64,000 nucleotides of DNA from Thermotogota bacterium (GTDB lineage: Bacteria; Thermotogota; Thermotogae; Thermotogales; DSM-5069): contig JAKPGA010000024.1 of assembly GCA_029551145.1 (NCBI GenBank), positions 1 through 64,000 on the forward strand, given 5' to 3'. The translations under genes and the position numbers were made by a program. Below are positions 50,116 to 59,145 of this stretch, in pieces. The notes under the pieces are model-generated. The model was not told where the DNA came from. It saw nothing but the letters and a program-made list of their open reading frames with translations, and made no database searches. Positions within the stretch are counted from its first letter, which is position 1, and every line of letters starts with the position of its first letter.

Positions 50116-51314
50116 ATGTTCTCACCTTTTATGCCATCATAGTTAGTGAGATCGACCAGCTCTCCTCTTTGTGCCCATGGCACACCCATTTCCGAAAACA
50201 GTTTGTCGTTCTCGAAAGCATCTGCCATTGTAGTAGATAGATTTTCCACCCAGATCATGTCTTGTTCCTTTCTAAGAACTTTTTCTGGGAAATCATTGAT
50301 CCTCGAAGACTCGTGTGCACCATTTATCACCAGTGTGTGTGCAAGTGCTGATTCCAGAGGACAAATTACTTCTGTCTTGCCTCTTATTTTCTCTATCGTC
50401 ACCCAAAGTTTTCTCATATTACCGTGATCGATGGTACCATATGTGTGTTCTTCTCCATTTTTGTAGAACACAACTAATTTGTTTTCACCAACCTTTGGAT
50501 CATTGAAGATAACCTTTCCATTCTCAAACTCATACTCAAAGTACGGTCCAAACTTATCCTTTGAAGCATGCGTAGCATAGAACAGGATTTCGATGTTTTT
50601 TATCCATATCCTCATACAACATGTGTCAAAACTTTCTATCCTGTTTGCTCTGTACAATTCCGCTTGTACCGCTTCTGGGAATGCCGTGTTTAGGAGATCA
50701 TCACCGAGTATGAAGAACATGTTGTGCAAAAAATGAGCAGCGGCATTGTTTGCAACACTGTCCAAGATCCATCTGTCGTTCATTCTGATTCGACCAGCCC
50801 ATGGAGATCTTGTATAATAAGTGTTGTCCCTGGGCCAAAGGACAACAGTCTTGAGTCTCAATGGTTTGCCCAGTTTATCTGCTAATATGTCCTGCTTCAG
50901 TTTTAGAAACACAGGGTCATAAACCCACTGAAACCCTATCGCAACAGTCTTTTTGAACCGGTCTCTGTATTCAATCATCTTTCGAACCTCTTGTACAGTA
51001 GCTGCCGCAGGCTTTTCGCAAAGTACATTGCTCCCATGCTCCAAAGCAAAACAAGTTTGTTCGCAGTGGTAGTGAATGGGCGAAGATATCACAGCAAGAT
51101 CAGCTGTGCAGGATTCATAGAAGCTGGCCATATCTTGATAGATTGGTATCTTCATATCTCTTATAACATCATAGAATTTACTTCTACTCGCTTGGGGATC
51201 CACCGCACCGACAATCTGAATGGCATGGTCTTCCATCTTGCTAAATAAGTGTTCGACATATTTTGCGCCATATCCACCTATGCCAACTAAAAGGAGTGAC
51301 ACATGCTCCTTCAT
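50112..51314 (-). CDS. Gfo/Idh/MocA-family oxidoreductase
   Basis: LLLVGIGGYGAKYVEHLF, VLCEKPAAATVQEVRKMI. Confidence 0.8.
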   Translation of the reverse strand: MKEHVSLLLVGIGGYGAKYVEHLFSKMEDHAIQIVGAVDPQASRSKFYDVIRDMKIPIYQDMASFYESCTADLAVISSPIHYHCEQTCFALEHGSNVLCEKPAAATVQEVRKMIEYRDRFKKTVAIGFQWVYDPVFLKLKQDILADKLGKPLRLKTVVLWPRDNTYYTRSPWAGRIRMNDRWILDSVANNAAAHFLHNMFFILGDDLLNTAFPEAVQAELYRANRIESFDTCCMRIWIKNIEILFYATHASKDKFGPYFEYEFENGKVIFNDPKVGENKLVVFYKNGEEHTYGTIDHGNMRKLWVTIEKIRGKTEVICPLESALAHTLVINGAHESSRINDFPEKVLRKEQDMIWVENLSTTMADAFENDKLFSEMGVPWAQRGELVDLTNYDGIKGENI

Positions 51315-51334
51315 TGCTGATCATCCTTTCGAAG

Positions 51335-52162
51335 CTAATATTTCAGACCGCCAGCCATGATACCCCTCATGAAGAAGCGCTGGAAGAGTAAGAAAATGAT
51401 CAAAGTTGGAATTATCGTCAGTGTGGAGAATGCAAGTATAGTATTCCATGGCACTCCACCGTACTCGCCTTGAATTACCGCAAGCGCAAGTTGCAGGGTG
51501 TACAGACTTCTTCGGTTTACAACAAGCAGTGGCAATACAAAATCGTTCCATCTCCATGTAAACGAGAATATGGCAAGCGCTGCCACCAAAGGTTGTGAAA
51601 GCGGCATGACGATCTTCCAGAAGATCTGCCATTCATTTGCTCCGTCAATCTTAGCGCTTTCGAGCATTTCATCCGGGATATCCCTCATATATTGTATCGC
51701 AGTGAACATGCCCGTTGGTGTATAGACCGCGGGTAGAATGAGTCCCCACAGATTGTTTATGAGCTCAAGTCGCTTTATTATCACAAACAATGGAACCATA
51801 ATGACTTGTGCACTGATGAACAAAGTCATAACTACAAGTCTGTTGAGAGCATACTTCCCAGGAAATGTTCCTTTCGCCAAGCCATAACCTGCCATCACAC
51901 AAATTATTACGGTGATTAACGTAGCAACAATGGAAACAAATAGTGTGTTCTTGAGGTATGTGAGTAGTTCCTGGTTGCGAATTGCCTCTTGGTAACCCTG
52001 GAGCGTTGGTGATGTTGGAAAGATGGTGGGCGGGTATCTGTATACCTCTTGCAGACTTTTGAATGAAGTGGCAACTGAATAATACACAGGAAGCATATAG
52101 AAGACAAGAGCAAGAACAAGAAAGATCCATTTTATAGCCTTTGCCATCGGGTCCCCTCCCAA
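51335..52162 (-). CDS. Sugar ABC permease (CUT1)
   Basis: ESAKIDGANEWQIFWKIVMPLSQPL. Confidence 0.85.
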   Translation of the reverse strand: MGGDPMAKAIKWIFLVLALVFYMLPVYYSVATSFKSLQEVYRYPPTIFPTSPTLQGYQEAIRNQELLTYLKNTLFVSIVATLITVIICVMAGYGLAKGTFPGKYALNRLVVMTLFISAQVIMVPLFVIIKRLELINNLWGLILPAVYTPTGMFTAIQYMRDIPDEMLESAKIDGANEWQIFWKIVMPLSQPLVAALAIFSFTWRWNDFVLPLLVVNRRSLYTLQLALAVIQGEYGGVPWNTILAFSTLTIIPTLIIFLLFQRFFMRGIMAGGLKY

Positions 52163-53026
52163 TTACCTGTTTTCTCTCACTCTTAATGTGGTCATGGCTA
52201 TCACAAACGATATCAGTAAAAACACAACTGACATCGCATATGCATATCCTATTCTGAACTGCGTAAAGGCACTATTATATATATAAAGGGGTGTAACCAT
52301 CGTCGAATAACCAGGACCCCCGCCGGTTAAGACGTAGATACCCGCGAAGTCCCTGAAAACATGCGCGATAGCAGTTGTCAGAACAAGAAGATTCGTATTC
52401 CTAAGGAGTGGAAAAGTCACATACCAGAAGATCTGCCATTTGTTTGCCCCATCAATCTTTGCAGCTTCATGGTACTCTTCTGATATGTTCTGAAGCCCCG
52501 TGATAAACATCATCATCAACAATCCAGTCATTGCCCATGTTCTCAACAATGCTATAGAAAACAAAGCCGGTGCTGGCTTGAGCAACCAGCCTATGGGACT
52601 CAACCCACAAGATTTCAAAATGTGGTTCAAAAGTCCAAGATCATAAGATAGAAGCCACTTCCACATGGTGGTTCCCGCGACGGCAGGCATCATGTATGGC
52701 CAGTAAAAGAATGCTCTGAGTATCTTCGAAGATCTCGTCTCTCTGTAAAGGGCAAGTGCGAGAGCCATTGGTATAAAAAAGGTCATTGGTACGGTCAGGA
52801 TAAGCAATTTTATGGAAACCCATATGGAATTCCAAAACCACTTATCTTCGAGCATCAACCTGAAATTATTCCAGCCAACGAATTTAGGTGGCCTAAGCAG
52901 GTCCCAACTGTAGAAACTCATTGTAAAAATACTGGCGATAGGAATTAGAACGAATAACGAAAGAAAAACAAGTGCAGGTACAACAAAGATGAATCTGCTC
53001 TTGACAAGGCTACTCAAATTCACCAT
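52163..53026 (-). CDS. Sugar ABC permease (CUT1)
   Basis: EAAKIDGANKWQIFWYVTFPLLR. Confidence 0.85.
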   Translation of the reverse strand: MVNLSSLVKSRFIFVVPALVFLSLFVLIPIASIFTMSFYSWDLLRPPKFVGWNNFRLMLEDKWFWNSIWVSIKLLILTVPMTFFIPMALALALYRETRSSKILRAFFYWPYMMPAVAGTTMWKWLLSYDLGLLNHILKSCGLSPIGWLLKPAPALFSIALLRTWAMTGLLMMMFITGLQNISEEYHEAAKIDGANKWQIFWYVTFPLLRNTNLLVLTTAIAHVFRDFAGIYVLTGGGPGYSTMVTPLYIYNSAFTQFRIGYAYAMSVVFLLISFVIAMTTLRVRENR

Positions 53027-53043
53027 CCTCCATTGATGAGTAT

Positions 53044-53063
53044 GGGGTGCCTGGCAGCACCCC
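53044..53063 (-). promoter_or_regulatory. Intergenic stem-loop between binding-protein and permease genes
   Basis: GGGGTGC-CTGGCA-GCACCCC. Confidence 0.65.
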
Positions 53064-53073
53064 GTTGAACATG

Positions 53074-54339
53074 CTATTTCTTGGAGCCAAGCTCTGACAG
53101 TAATCGATCGTATTCTTTTCTCAAATTCTTTATCATTTCATCAACATTTATCTGCCCAGCAACAGCAGCAGAAGCTTGATTTTGGATCGCCGTTTGCATG
53201 TTGGAATAGAGTGTCGAGTTTCTAATAGTGACAACCCAAGCCGGTGTGACTTCTGCGAGTCTTCCACAAACGGCTTGGACCAAATCCATTATCGGGTTGT
53301 CATACTTAACTGTATGCTCTTTATACGCAGACATGTGATATGTTGTCCTCAGATAAATATCATATCCCAGACCTCTCCAGCCTATCCAAAGTGCGAATTT
53401 GGCAGCAGCCTCTTCTCTATCTTTTTTACCAGTTCTGAATGCTCCGAAGAATCTCCCGCCTTCCAGGCTGAGCCATTCAGCATCCTTGGGTAAATAGGCA
53501 GGTGCGAAATTCTTACCAGCTTTGAGAAGATCGAGTGTACTCCAGCTGCCAGCCCATAACACTGCTGATAACCCGCCGGTAAAAGCCATATTCGGATCCT
53601 GGTTAGATATCCATTCTGCTGGCACCATGAGGTTTTGTTTGAAAAGATCGACAAATTCTGTGAGCATCTGCTTTGCTTTTGGATCTTTGTCAAGTGTGAA
53701 ATCTAAGTTCTCATCAAGAATCTTCACGCCTCTGATGCCCAGGTAATTGAACAGTCTCTCAGCAGTGCGTTGCATTGACATCGCATAAGGGATATTGTTG
53801 GCCTGTTTTACCTTCTTCAGGACGTCGATAAATTCTGCCCAAGTCCATGGGTCACTCCTGCCACCAAACGGAGGATAAGGGATCCCGGCCTTCTTGAAAT
53901 AATCCACATTTACCCAGAGACACTGCATTGTAAAATGAAGTGGTACGTATCTCACAGCATCTCCGTCCGTTACACGTATTCTTACAACGTCATACATTGC
54001 GTTCTTAAACTGTTCAGGAGTGATTCCCAGATATTTCTGAACATACTGTGTCAGATCAAGCATGTACTGCATGTAGCCGGGGGCATAAGGATATGTGATT
54101 GTTACAAGGTCGGGGAGATCTCCACCCATGATACCAAGTCTTACCTTCTGCTCATATTGGGCGTAAGGTACATCGACAATCTCAAAATCGACATCGGGAT
54201 TCAATTTCTTGTACTCGGCTATGGCTGCTTCTAACCCTTGCCTTTCAGTTCCACCACCCGACCAAACTACAAGTTTTACAGCCCCCATTGCTGAAACAAC
54301 TAAAACAAATAGCATGACTCCAACAAAAAACCGTTTCAT
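53074..54339 (-). CDS. Sugar ABC substrate-binding protein (CUT1)
   Basis: Signal peptide MKRFFVGVMLFVLVVSAMGA; LVVWSGGGTERQGLEAAIAEYKKLNP; ORF extends to 54360. Confidence 0.85.
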   Translation of the reverse strand: MKRFFVGVMLFVLVVSAMGAVKLVVWSGGGTERQGLEAAIAEYKKLNPDVDFEIVDVPYAQYEQKVRLGIMGGDLPDLVTITYPYAPGYMQYMLDLTQYVQKYLGITPEQFKNAMYDVVRIRVTDGDAVRYVPLHFTMQCLWVNVDYFKKAGIPYPPFGGRSDPWTWAEFIDVLKKVKQANNIPYAMSMQRTAERLFNYLGIRGVKILDENLDFTLDKDPKAKQMLTEFVDLFKQNLMVPAEWISNQDPNMAFTGGLSAVLWAGSWSTLDLLKAGKNFAPAYLPKDAEWLSLEGGRFFGAFRTGKKDREEAAAKFALWIGWRGLGYDIYLRTTYHMSAYKEHTVKYDNPIMDLVQAVCGRLAEVTPAWVVTIRNSTLYSNMQTAIQNQASAAVAGQINVDEMIKNLRKEYDRLLSELGSKK

Positions 54340-54707
54340 AGATAAAACCTCCCTTCCCAAAGTTGTAGGTAAAAGTGGACCAAAAAAATTTTATCAAAAC
54401 TTATTGATTATTTCAACCAATCGCACCTATGTTTACAATCACACGCTTAATCGCACACATACCGTCCAGATAATAATTGTATTGACCAACTTGAGAAGCA
54501 TCTATCACTTAGATCTACCTTTCAGAAAGCCCATCACACATCACTGAAAGAAACGGAACATAGTGGTTTCTGCATTCTAAGAATTCAAGAGAACATGATG
54601 AAAGCCCATCTGAAAAAAATTTTGCATAACAGTATATAATCAATGATGATTGTTTGACATCTACACGCAGGGAAAAAGAACTACCAACTAAGTATGGAGG
54701 GAGAACA

Positions 54708-56042
54708 ATGGACCTTGAGGAACTCATTCTACAGGAAATATCTGAACCGTCTATACCAGACAGAGAGTTTCTTATAACTGAATTTGGCGCAATTGCTGAT
54801 GGAAAAAGCGATTGTACAGATGCTTTTGAGAAAGCGATAGATACACTAACAGATATAGGTGGTGGGAAAATCGTTGTACCTGCGGGCGAGTACCTAACAG
54901 GTCCAATACACATCAAAAGTAATATCGAGCTTCATCTTGAGACTGGAGCAAGAATAAAGTTCATCCAAGATCCCCATAAGTATCTGCCTGTGGTTTTGAC
55001 GAGATTCGAAGGTATGGAATTGTATAATTATTCGCCATTCATTTATGCATACGATCAACAAAACATAGCAGTGACCGGTAGTGGTGAATTAGATGGGCAA
55101 TCCGATAACCAGCACTGGTGGTTCTGGAAAGGGAAAGAAGAATTTGGTTGGCAGGATGGGTTACCAGAACAATCATCTGATGTCAAAAGATTGAGTCAGA
55201 TGGCAAGAGACCAAGTGCCTGTGGAGAAAAGAATCTTTGGTGCAGGGCATTATCTCAGACCGAACTTCATACAGTTTTACAGATGCAGTAATGTGCTGAT
55301 AGATGGAATCAAGATAGTAGATTCACCTATGTGGTGCATACACCCTGTTATGTGCACGAACGTCATTATCAGGAATGTGAGAATCGAGAGTCAAGGACCG
55401 AATAACGACGGTATTAATCCAGAGTCGTGTACTTATGTATTGATAGAGAATTGTCATCTTGATACAGGGGATGATTCAATTGCAATCAAATCTGGCAAAA
55501 ACGAGGATGGCAGGAGAATCAATATGCCTTCCCAATATATTCTGATAAGAAACAACGTGGTTCACAGCAAGCACAGTCATGGAGGAGTTGTGATAGGCAG
55601 TGAAATGTCTGGAGGTGTTAAAAACGTTCTTGCCTATCAAAACGTGTTCATCAATCTCGAAAGGGTTTTGAGAATCAAGACAAATACCGTTAGGGGAGGA
55701 TTCGTGGACAACATATTCTTCAAAAACAATGTCGCGGTAAATATCTCTCATGAAGCAATCGTTGTAGACTCACTTTACGATGGCGAAACAGGCAGTAATC
55801 CTCCAATCGTGAGGAATATTTACGTGGAAGAGTTCAAATGTATCAATGCAAAGTACGGTCTGTTGATCAAAGCATCTGGCGAATGCAAAATAGGTAATAT
55901 AGTGATGGAAAACTCACATATCTCGTCAGTGAATACCCCTCTGTGGGTCGAGAACGCCGAGCAAGTGTTCATCCGAAAGTGCAGTTTCAACAACTTGTGC
56001 ATTGAAGAGCTTGTCATACGAGGTAGTTTAAAACTTCTTTGA
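54708..56042 (+). CDS. GH28 polygalacturonase-family glycosidase without signal peptide
   Basis: GPNNDGINPESC, GDDSIAIKSG, HSHGGVVIGSEM, RIKT motifs; ATG after GGAGGG; ORF extends to 54654. Confidence 0.85.
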   Translation: MDLEELILQEISEPSIPDREFLITEFGAIADGKSDCTDAFEKAIDTLTDIGGGKIVVPAGEYLTGPIHIKSNIELHLETGARIKFIQDPHKYLPVVLTRFEGMELYNYSPFIYAYDQQNIAVTGSGELDGQSDNQHWWFWKGKEEFGWQDGLPEQSSDVKRLSQMARDQVPVEKRIFGAGHYLRPNFIQFYRCSNVLIDGIKIVDSPMWCIHPVMCTNVIIRNVRIESQGPNNDGINPESCTYVLIENCHLDTGDDSIAIKSGKNEDGRRINMPSQYILIRNNVVHSKHSHGGVVIGSEMSGGVKNVLAYQNVFINLERVLRIKTNTVRGGFVDNIFFKNNVAVNISHEAIVVDSLYDGETGSNPPIVRNIYVEEFKCINAKYGLLIKASGECKIGNIVMENSHISSVNTPLWVENAEQVFIRKCSFNNLCIEELVIRGSLKLL

Positions 56043-56073
56043 TTCTTGGAATCAGTATCGATTTGACACAGTT

Positions 56074-56104
56074 TGTGGTATCGTGGTATTATCATAGTAC
56101 CACA
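56074..56104. promoter_or_regulatory. TGGTA/TACCA operator candidate
   Basis: TGTGGTA-TC-GTGGTA-TTATCATAG-TACCACA upstream of SBP gene. Confidence 0.5.
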
Positions 56105-56120
56105 ATTGGGAGGTGAAACC

Positions 56121-57386
56121 ATGAGGCGGCTTTCTGTGATAGTATTGCTGATTGCGGTATTGGTAACGATGAGCTTCGGAGCTATCACTCTCACCATGGT
56201 CGAAACAATCACAAGTCCTGCTCGTACAGAACTGCTGAGGCAGCTTCTGGATGAATTTGAAGCAACACATCCTGGAATCAAGGTTGAGTTGATTTCTCCC
56301 CCTTATGAGAGTTCTGATCAAAAACTCATAATGATGCTCAACACCAAGCAGAAGGTTGATGTTTTCGAAGTACGCGACAACTTCCTTGCGATTCACGTGA
56401 ACAACAAGAATCTGCTGGACCTCACCGAATTTGTCAAACAATGGGACGGATGGAACGATCTTCTTGATCTGACAAAGACAGCCGCGACAAAGGTGGAAGG
56501 AAAGACTTATTACATCCCATACGGTTTCTTCATCAAGGCTCTGTTCTACAGGAAAGACATTCTTGAAAAAAACAACATACCTGTCCCACAGACAATGCAG
56601 GAACTCTATGAATATGCTAAGAAGTTGACAGTACCATCCGAAGGGAAGTATGGCTTTGCGTTCAGAGGCGGTGCAAGTGAGCATTCGTTCTCAGAGATAG
56701 TTATCATGTCGTATGTGCCCAATATCGATCCAAGAGCAGACAGAGGTTATCTGACAACAGATGGTGTACCATATCATGACACACCTGGCGCAGTAGAAGG
56801 CTTGAAAATGTGGATAAAACTCTACAACGACTGCTCTCCAAAAGATTCTCTGAACTGGGGCTGGGCAGAACAAGTAAATGGTTTTGTCTCTGGCATGACA
56901 CCATTCTTGATTCAAGATCCTGATACAGTGCCAATAGTTGAAAGAAGACTCGGTGATCCAAATCTTTACGGTGTTGCACCAATGCCTGTCGGTCCCCATG
57001 GAAAGGTCTACTTGGATTATGGGAACGCTGGTTGGGGTATAGCCTCCTATTCGAAGTACAAAAACGAGGCTTGGGAACTGGTAAAATTCCTATCTTCTCC
57101 TGAGGTAAATGCTAAGTTTTCACAATTGAACGGCACTATTCCAAACTGCAGGTCTGCTTTTGCCGACCCATACTACTCCACAGGTCCATACAGAGCATGG
57201 TATGAAGAACTCACCAATCCTGACAAATACATCTTCTACGAAAGACCAGTGCACATGTCTGGATTCCCAGCTTATGCTGAAAAGCACAAGAACGATATAC
57301 AGAACATAATCTTGGGAAAGAAAGACTTGAACCAAGCAGTAAAAGAATGGGCTGAATTCTGGAAGAAAGAATATGGGATAAAGTAA
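56121..57386 (+). CDS. Sugar ABC substrate-binding protein (CUT1)
   Basis: Signal peptide MRRLSVIVLLIAVLVTMSFG; FEATHPGIKVELISPPYESSDQKLIMML; ORF extends to 56073. Confidence 0.85.
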   Translation: MRRLSVIVLLIAVLVTMSFGAITLTMVETITSPARTELLRQLLDEFEATHPGIKVELISPPYESSDQKLIMMLNTKQKVDVFEVRDNFLAIHVNNKNLLDLTEFVKQWDGWNDLLDLTKTAATKVEGKTYYIPYGFFIKALFYRKDILEKNNIPVPQTMQELYEYAKKLTVPSEGKYGFAFRGGASEHSFSEIVIMSYVPNIDPRADRGYLTTDGVPYHDTPGAVEGLKMWIKLYNDCSPKDSLNWGWAEQVNGFVSGMTPFLIQDPDTVPIVERRLGDPNLYGVAPMPVGPHGKVYLDYGNAGWGIASYSKYKNEAWELVKFLSSPEVNAKFSQLNGTIPNCRSAFADPYYSTGPYRAWYEELTNPDKYIFYERPVHMSGFPAYAEKHKNDIQNIILGKKDLNQAVKEWAEFWKKEYGIK

Positions 57387-57390
57387 TCTG

Positions 57391-57413
57391 AGTGGGGGCG
57401 ATTAGCCCCCACT
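57391..57413 (+). promoter_or_regulatory. Intergenic stem-loop between binding-protein and permease genes
   Basis: AGTGGGGGC-GATTA-GCCCCCACT. Confidence 0.7.
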
Positions 57414-57433
57414 TATTAGGAGAGAACTATCAC

Positions 57434-58306
57434 ATGGTCAAGGACAGGAAATTCATCTTCTTCATGATTCTGCCGAGCTTTTTGTTTATAAGTATTGTCA
57501 CTTTTCTACCTGCGATCAGATCGGTTTTTATGGCATTTCAGGATTACAACATGTATTTCTTGACAAAGAAATTCATCGGTTTTGAGAACTTCACAGATGC
57601 TTTCAGTGATCCTATTTTCGTTCAAGCTGTTAAGAACACGGCAGTTTGGGTCCTGCTTTCTCTTCTTCTACAATTCACACTTGGTTTTTCACTGGCATTA
57701 TTGCTGAGAAAGCCTTTCAAAGGCAGAGGCGTATACACCGCTCTTGTGTTCTACCCTTGGGCTGTTTCTGGTTTTGTAATAGGTCTTCAGTGGCGATGGA
57801 TGTTCCATGGTTCTGCTGGCGTTATAAATGACCTTCTTTTGAAGGCGGGACTTATAAAGGAAAGAATAGCCTTTCTTTCAGACCCGCACTATGCACTTTA
57901 TTCCGCTATTGTCGCAAACATTTGGTATGGCATTCCATTTTTCGCCATCATGCTTCTCGCTGCCCTTCAATCTGTACCACAGGAACTGTATGAAGCGGCT
58001 AAGATAGATGGAGCAAATGCTTTTAGACAATTCATCAACATAACAATTCCCTATGTCAAACCAGTAATAATAAACACAACACTGATCAGATTCATCTGGA
58101 TCGTTAATTTCCCAGATATCATCTTCTCAATGACAAATGGTGGGCCTGCTGGCAGTTCACATATACTTTCAACACTCCTGATAAGCAAAGTGTACAACGA
58201 ATATAACTACGGAGTTGCATCAGCCATTGGGGTAATCATAATGCTGATTCTCGTAACCTATGCGTATTTCTATCTGAAATTCAGCCGTACCGAAGGTGGT
58301 TTTTGA
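57434..58306 (+). CDS. Sugar ABC permease (CUT1)
   Basis: EAAKIDGANAFRQFINITIPYVKP; ORF extends to 57392. Confidence 0.85.
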   Translation: MVKDRKFIFFMILPSFLFISIVTFLPAIRSVFMAFQDYNMYFLTKKFIGFENFTDAFSDPIFVQAVKNTAVWVLLSLLLQFTLGFSLALLLRKPFKGRGVYTALVFYPWAVSGFVIGLQWRWMFHGSAGVINDLLLKAGLIKERIAFLSDPHYALYSAIVANIWYGIPFFAIMLLAALQSVPQELYEAAKIDGANAFRQFINITIPYVKPVIINTTLIRFIWIVNFPDIIFSMTNGGPAGSSHILSTLLISKVYNEYNYGVASAIGVIIMLILVTYAYFYLKFSRTEGGF

Positions 58307-59130
58307 TGAAAAGACTCTTCGTTGCTCTTAGGATACTGGCTTTGGCCATCTTCCTTGTATGCGCGCTTTTCCCACTTTACTGGACACTTGTCACTTCACT
58401 GAAGGGACCAACAGAGATGTACACTTACCCGATCACTTACTGGCCAAAACACATCACCTTTGAAAATTACAGATATCTTTTGAAATCCTTGAACTTCGCA
58501 AGATACACACTTAACAGCATATTTGTTTCTCTTTTCTCTGCGCTTATTGCTTTAATTGTCGCTTCCTTTAGTGGATATGTGATGGCACGAAAACAATTCT
58601 CAGCAAACAAGATACTCTTCTTCCTGTTGTTCATAACTCAAATCATCCCCGGCTTCATGCTCATGTCCTCTATATATGTGATGTTTGGACCAATTGGCTT
58701 GGTTGACAACCTTTTTGTTCTCATTTTTCTTTATACAGGCATAATGGTGCCTTTTTCATCAATTATGATGAAGGGATTTTTCCAGAGGATACCCGAAAGT
58801 ATTGAAGAAGCTGCTTTGATTGACGGTTGTAAGAAGCTGCAGATGCTTTTCAAAGTTGTCTTCCCGGTCACGGCACCTGGGCTTGCGGCAACCTTTTGCT
58901 TTGCCTTCGTAAATTGTTGGAATGAATTATTTCTCGCAATCATGCTGCTCAACAGCGAGTCAAAGAAAACAATTCCGGTTGGTTTGAACTCATTTGTTGG
59001 AAAGGCGGACATAGATTGGGGTGCGATGGCCGCTGGTGTGCTGATTGCTCTGCTCCCCGCCATGCTTATTTTTGCCTTCGCTCAGAAATACATCGTGCAA
59101 GGGCTGACGCAGGGTGCAGTGAAAGAATGA
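58306..59130 (+). CDS. Sugar ABC permease (CUT1)
   Basis: EAALIDGCKKLQMLFKVVFPVTAPG. Confidence 0.85.
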   Translation: MKRLFVALRILALAIFLVCALFPLYWTLVTSLKGPTEMYTYPITYWPKHITFENYRYLLKSLNFARYTLNSIFVSLFSALIALIVASFSGYVMARKQFSANKILFFLLFITQIIPGFMLMSSIYVMFGPIGLVDNLFVLIFLYTGIMVPFSSIMMKGFFQRIPESIEEAALIDGCKKLQMLFKVVFPVTAPGLAATFCFAFVNCWNELFLAIMLLNSESKKTIPVGLNSFVGKADIDWGAMAAGVLIALLPAMLIFAFAQKYIVQGLTQGAVKE

Positions 59131-59145
59131 GAGGAGGAAAAATCC

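Noticed and set aside
56052-56684. 210-aa minus-strand ORF
   Set aside because: Antisense to a well-supported SBP gene with signal peptide and RBS.
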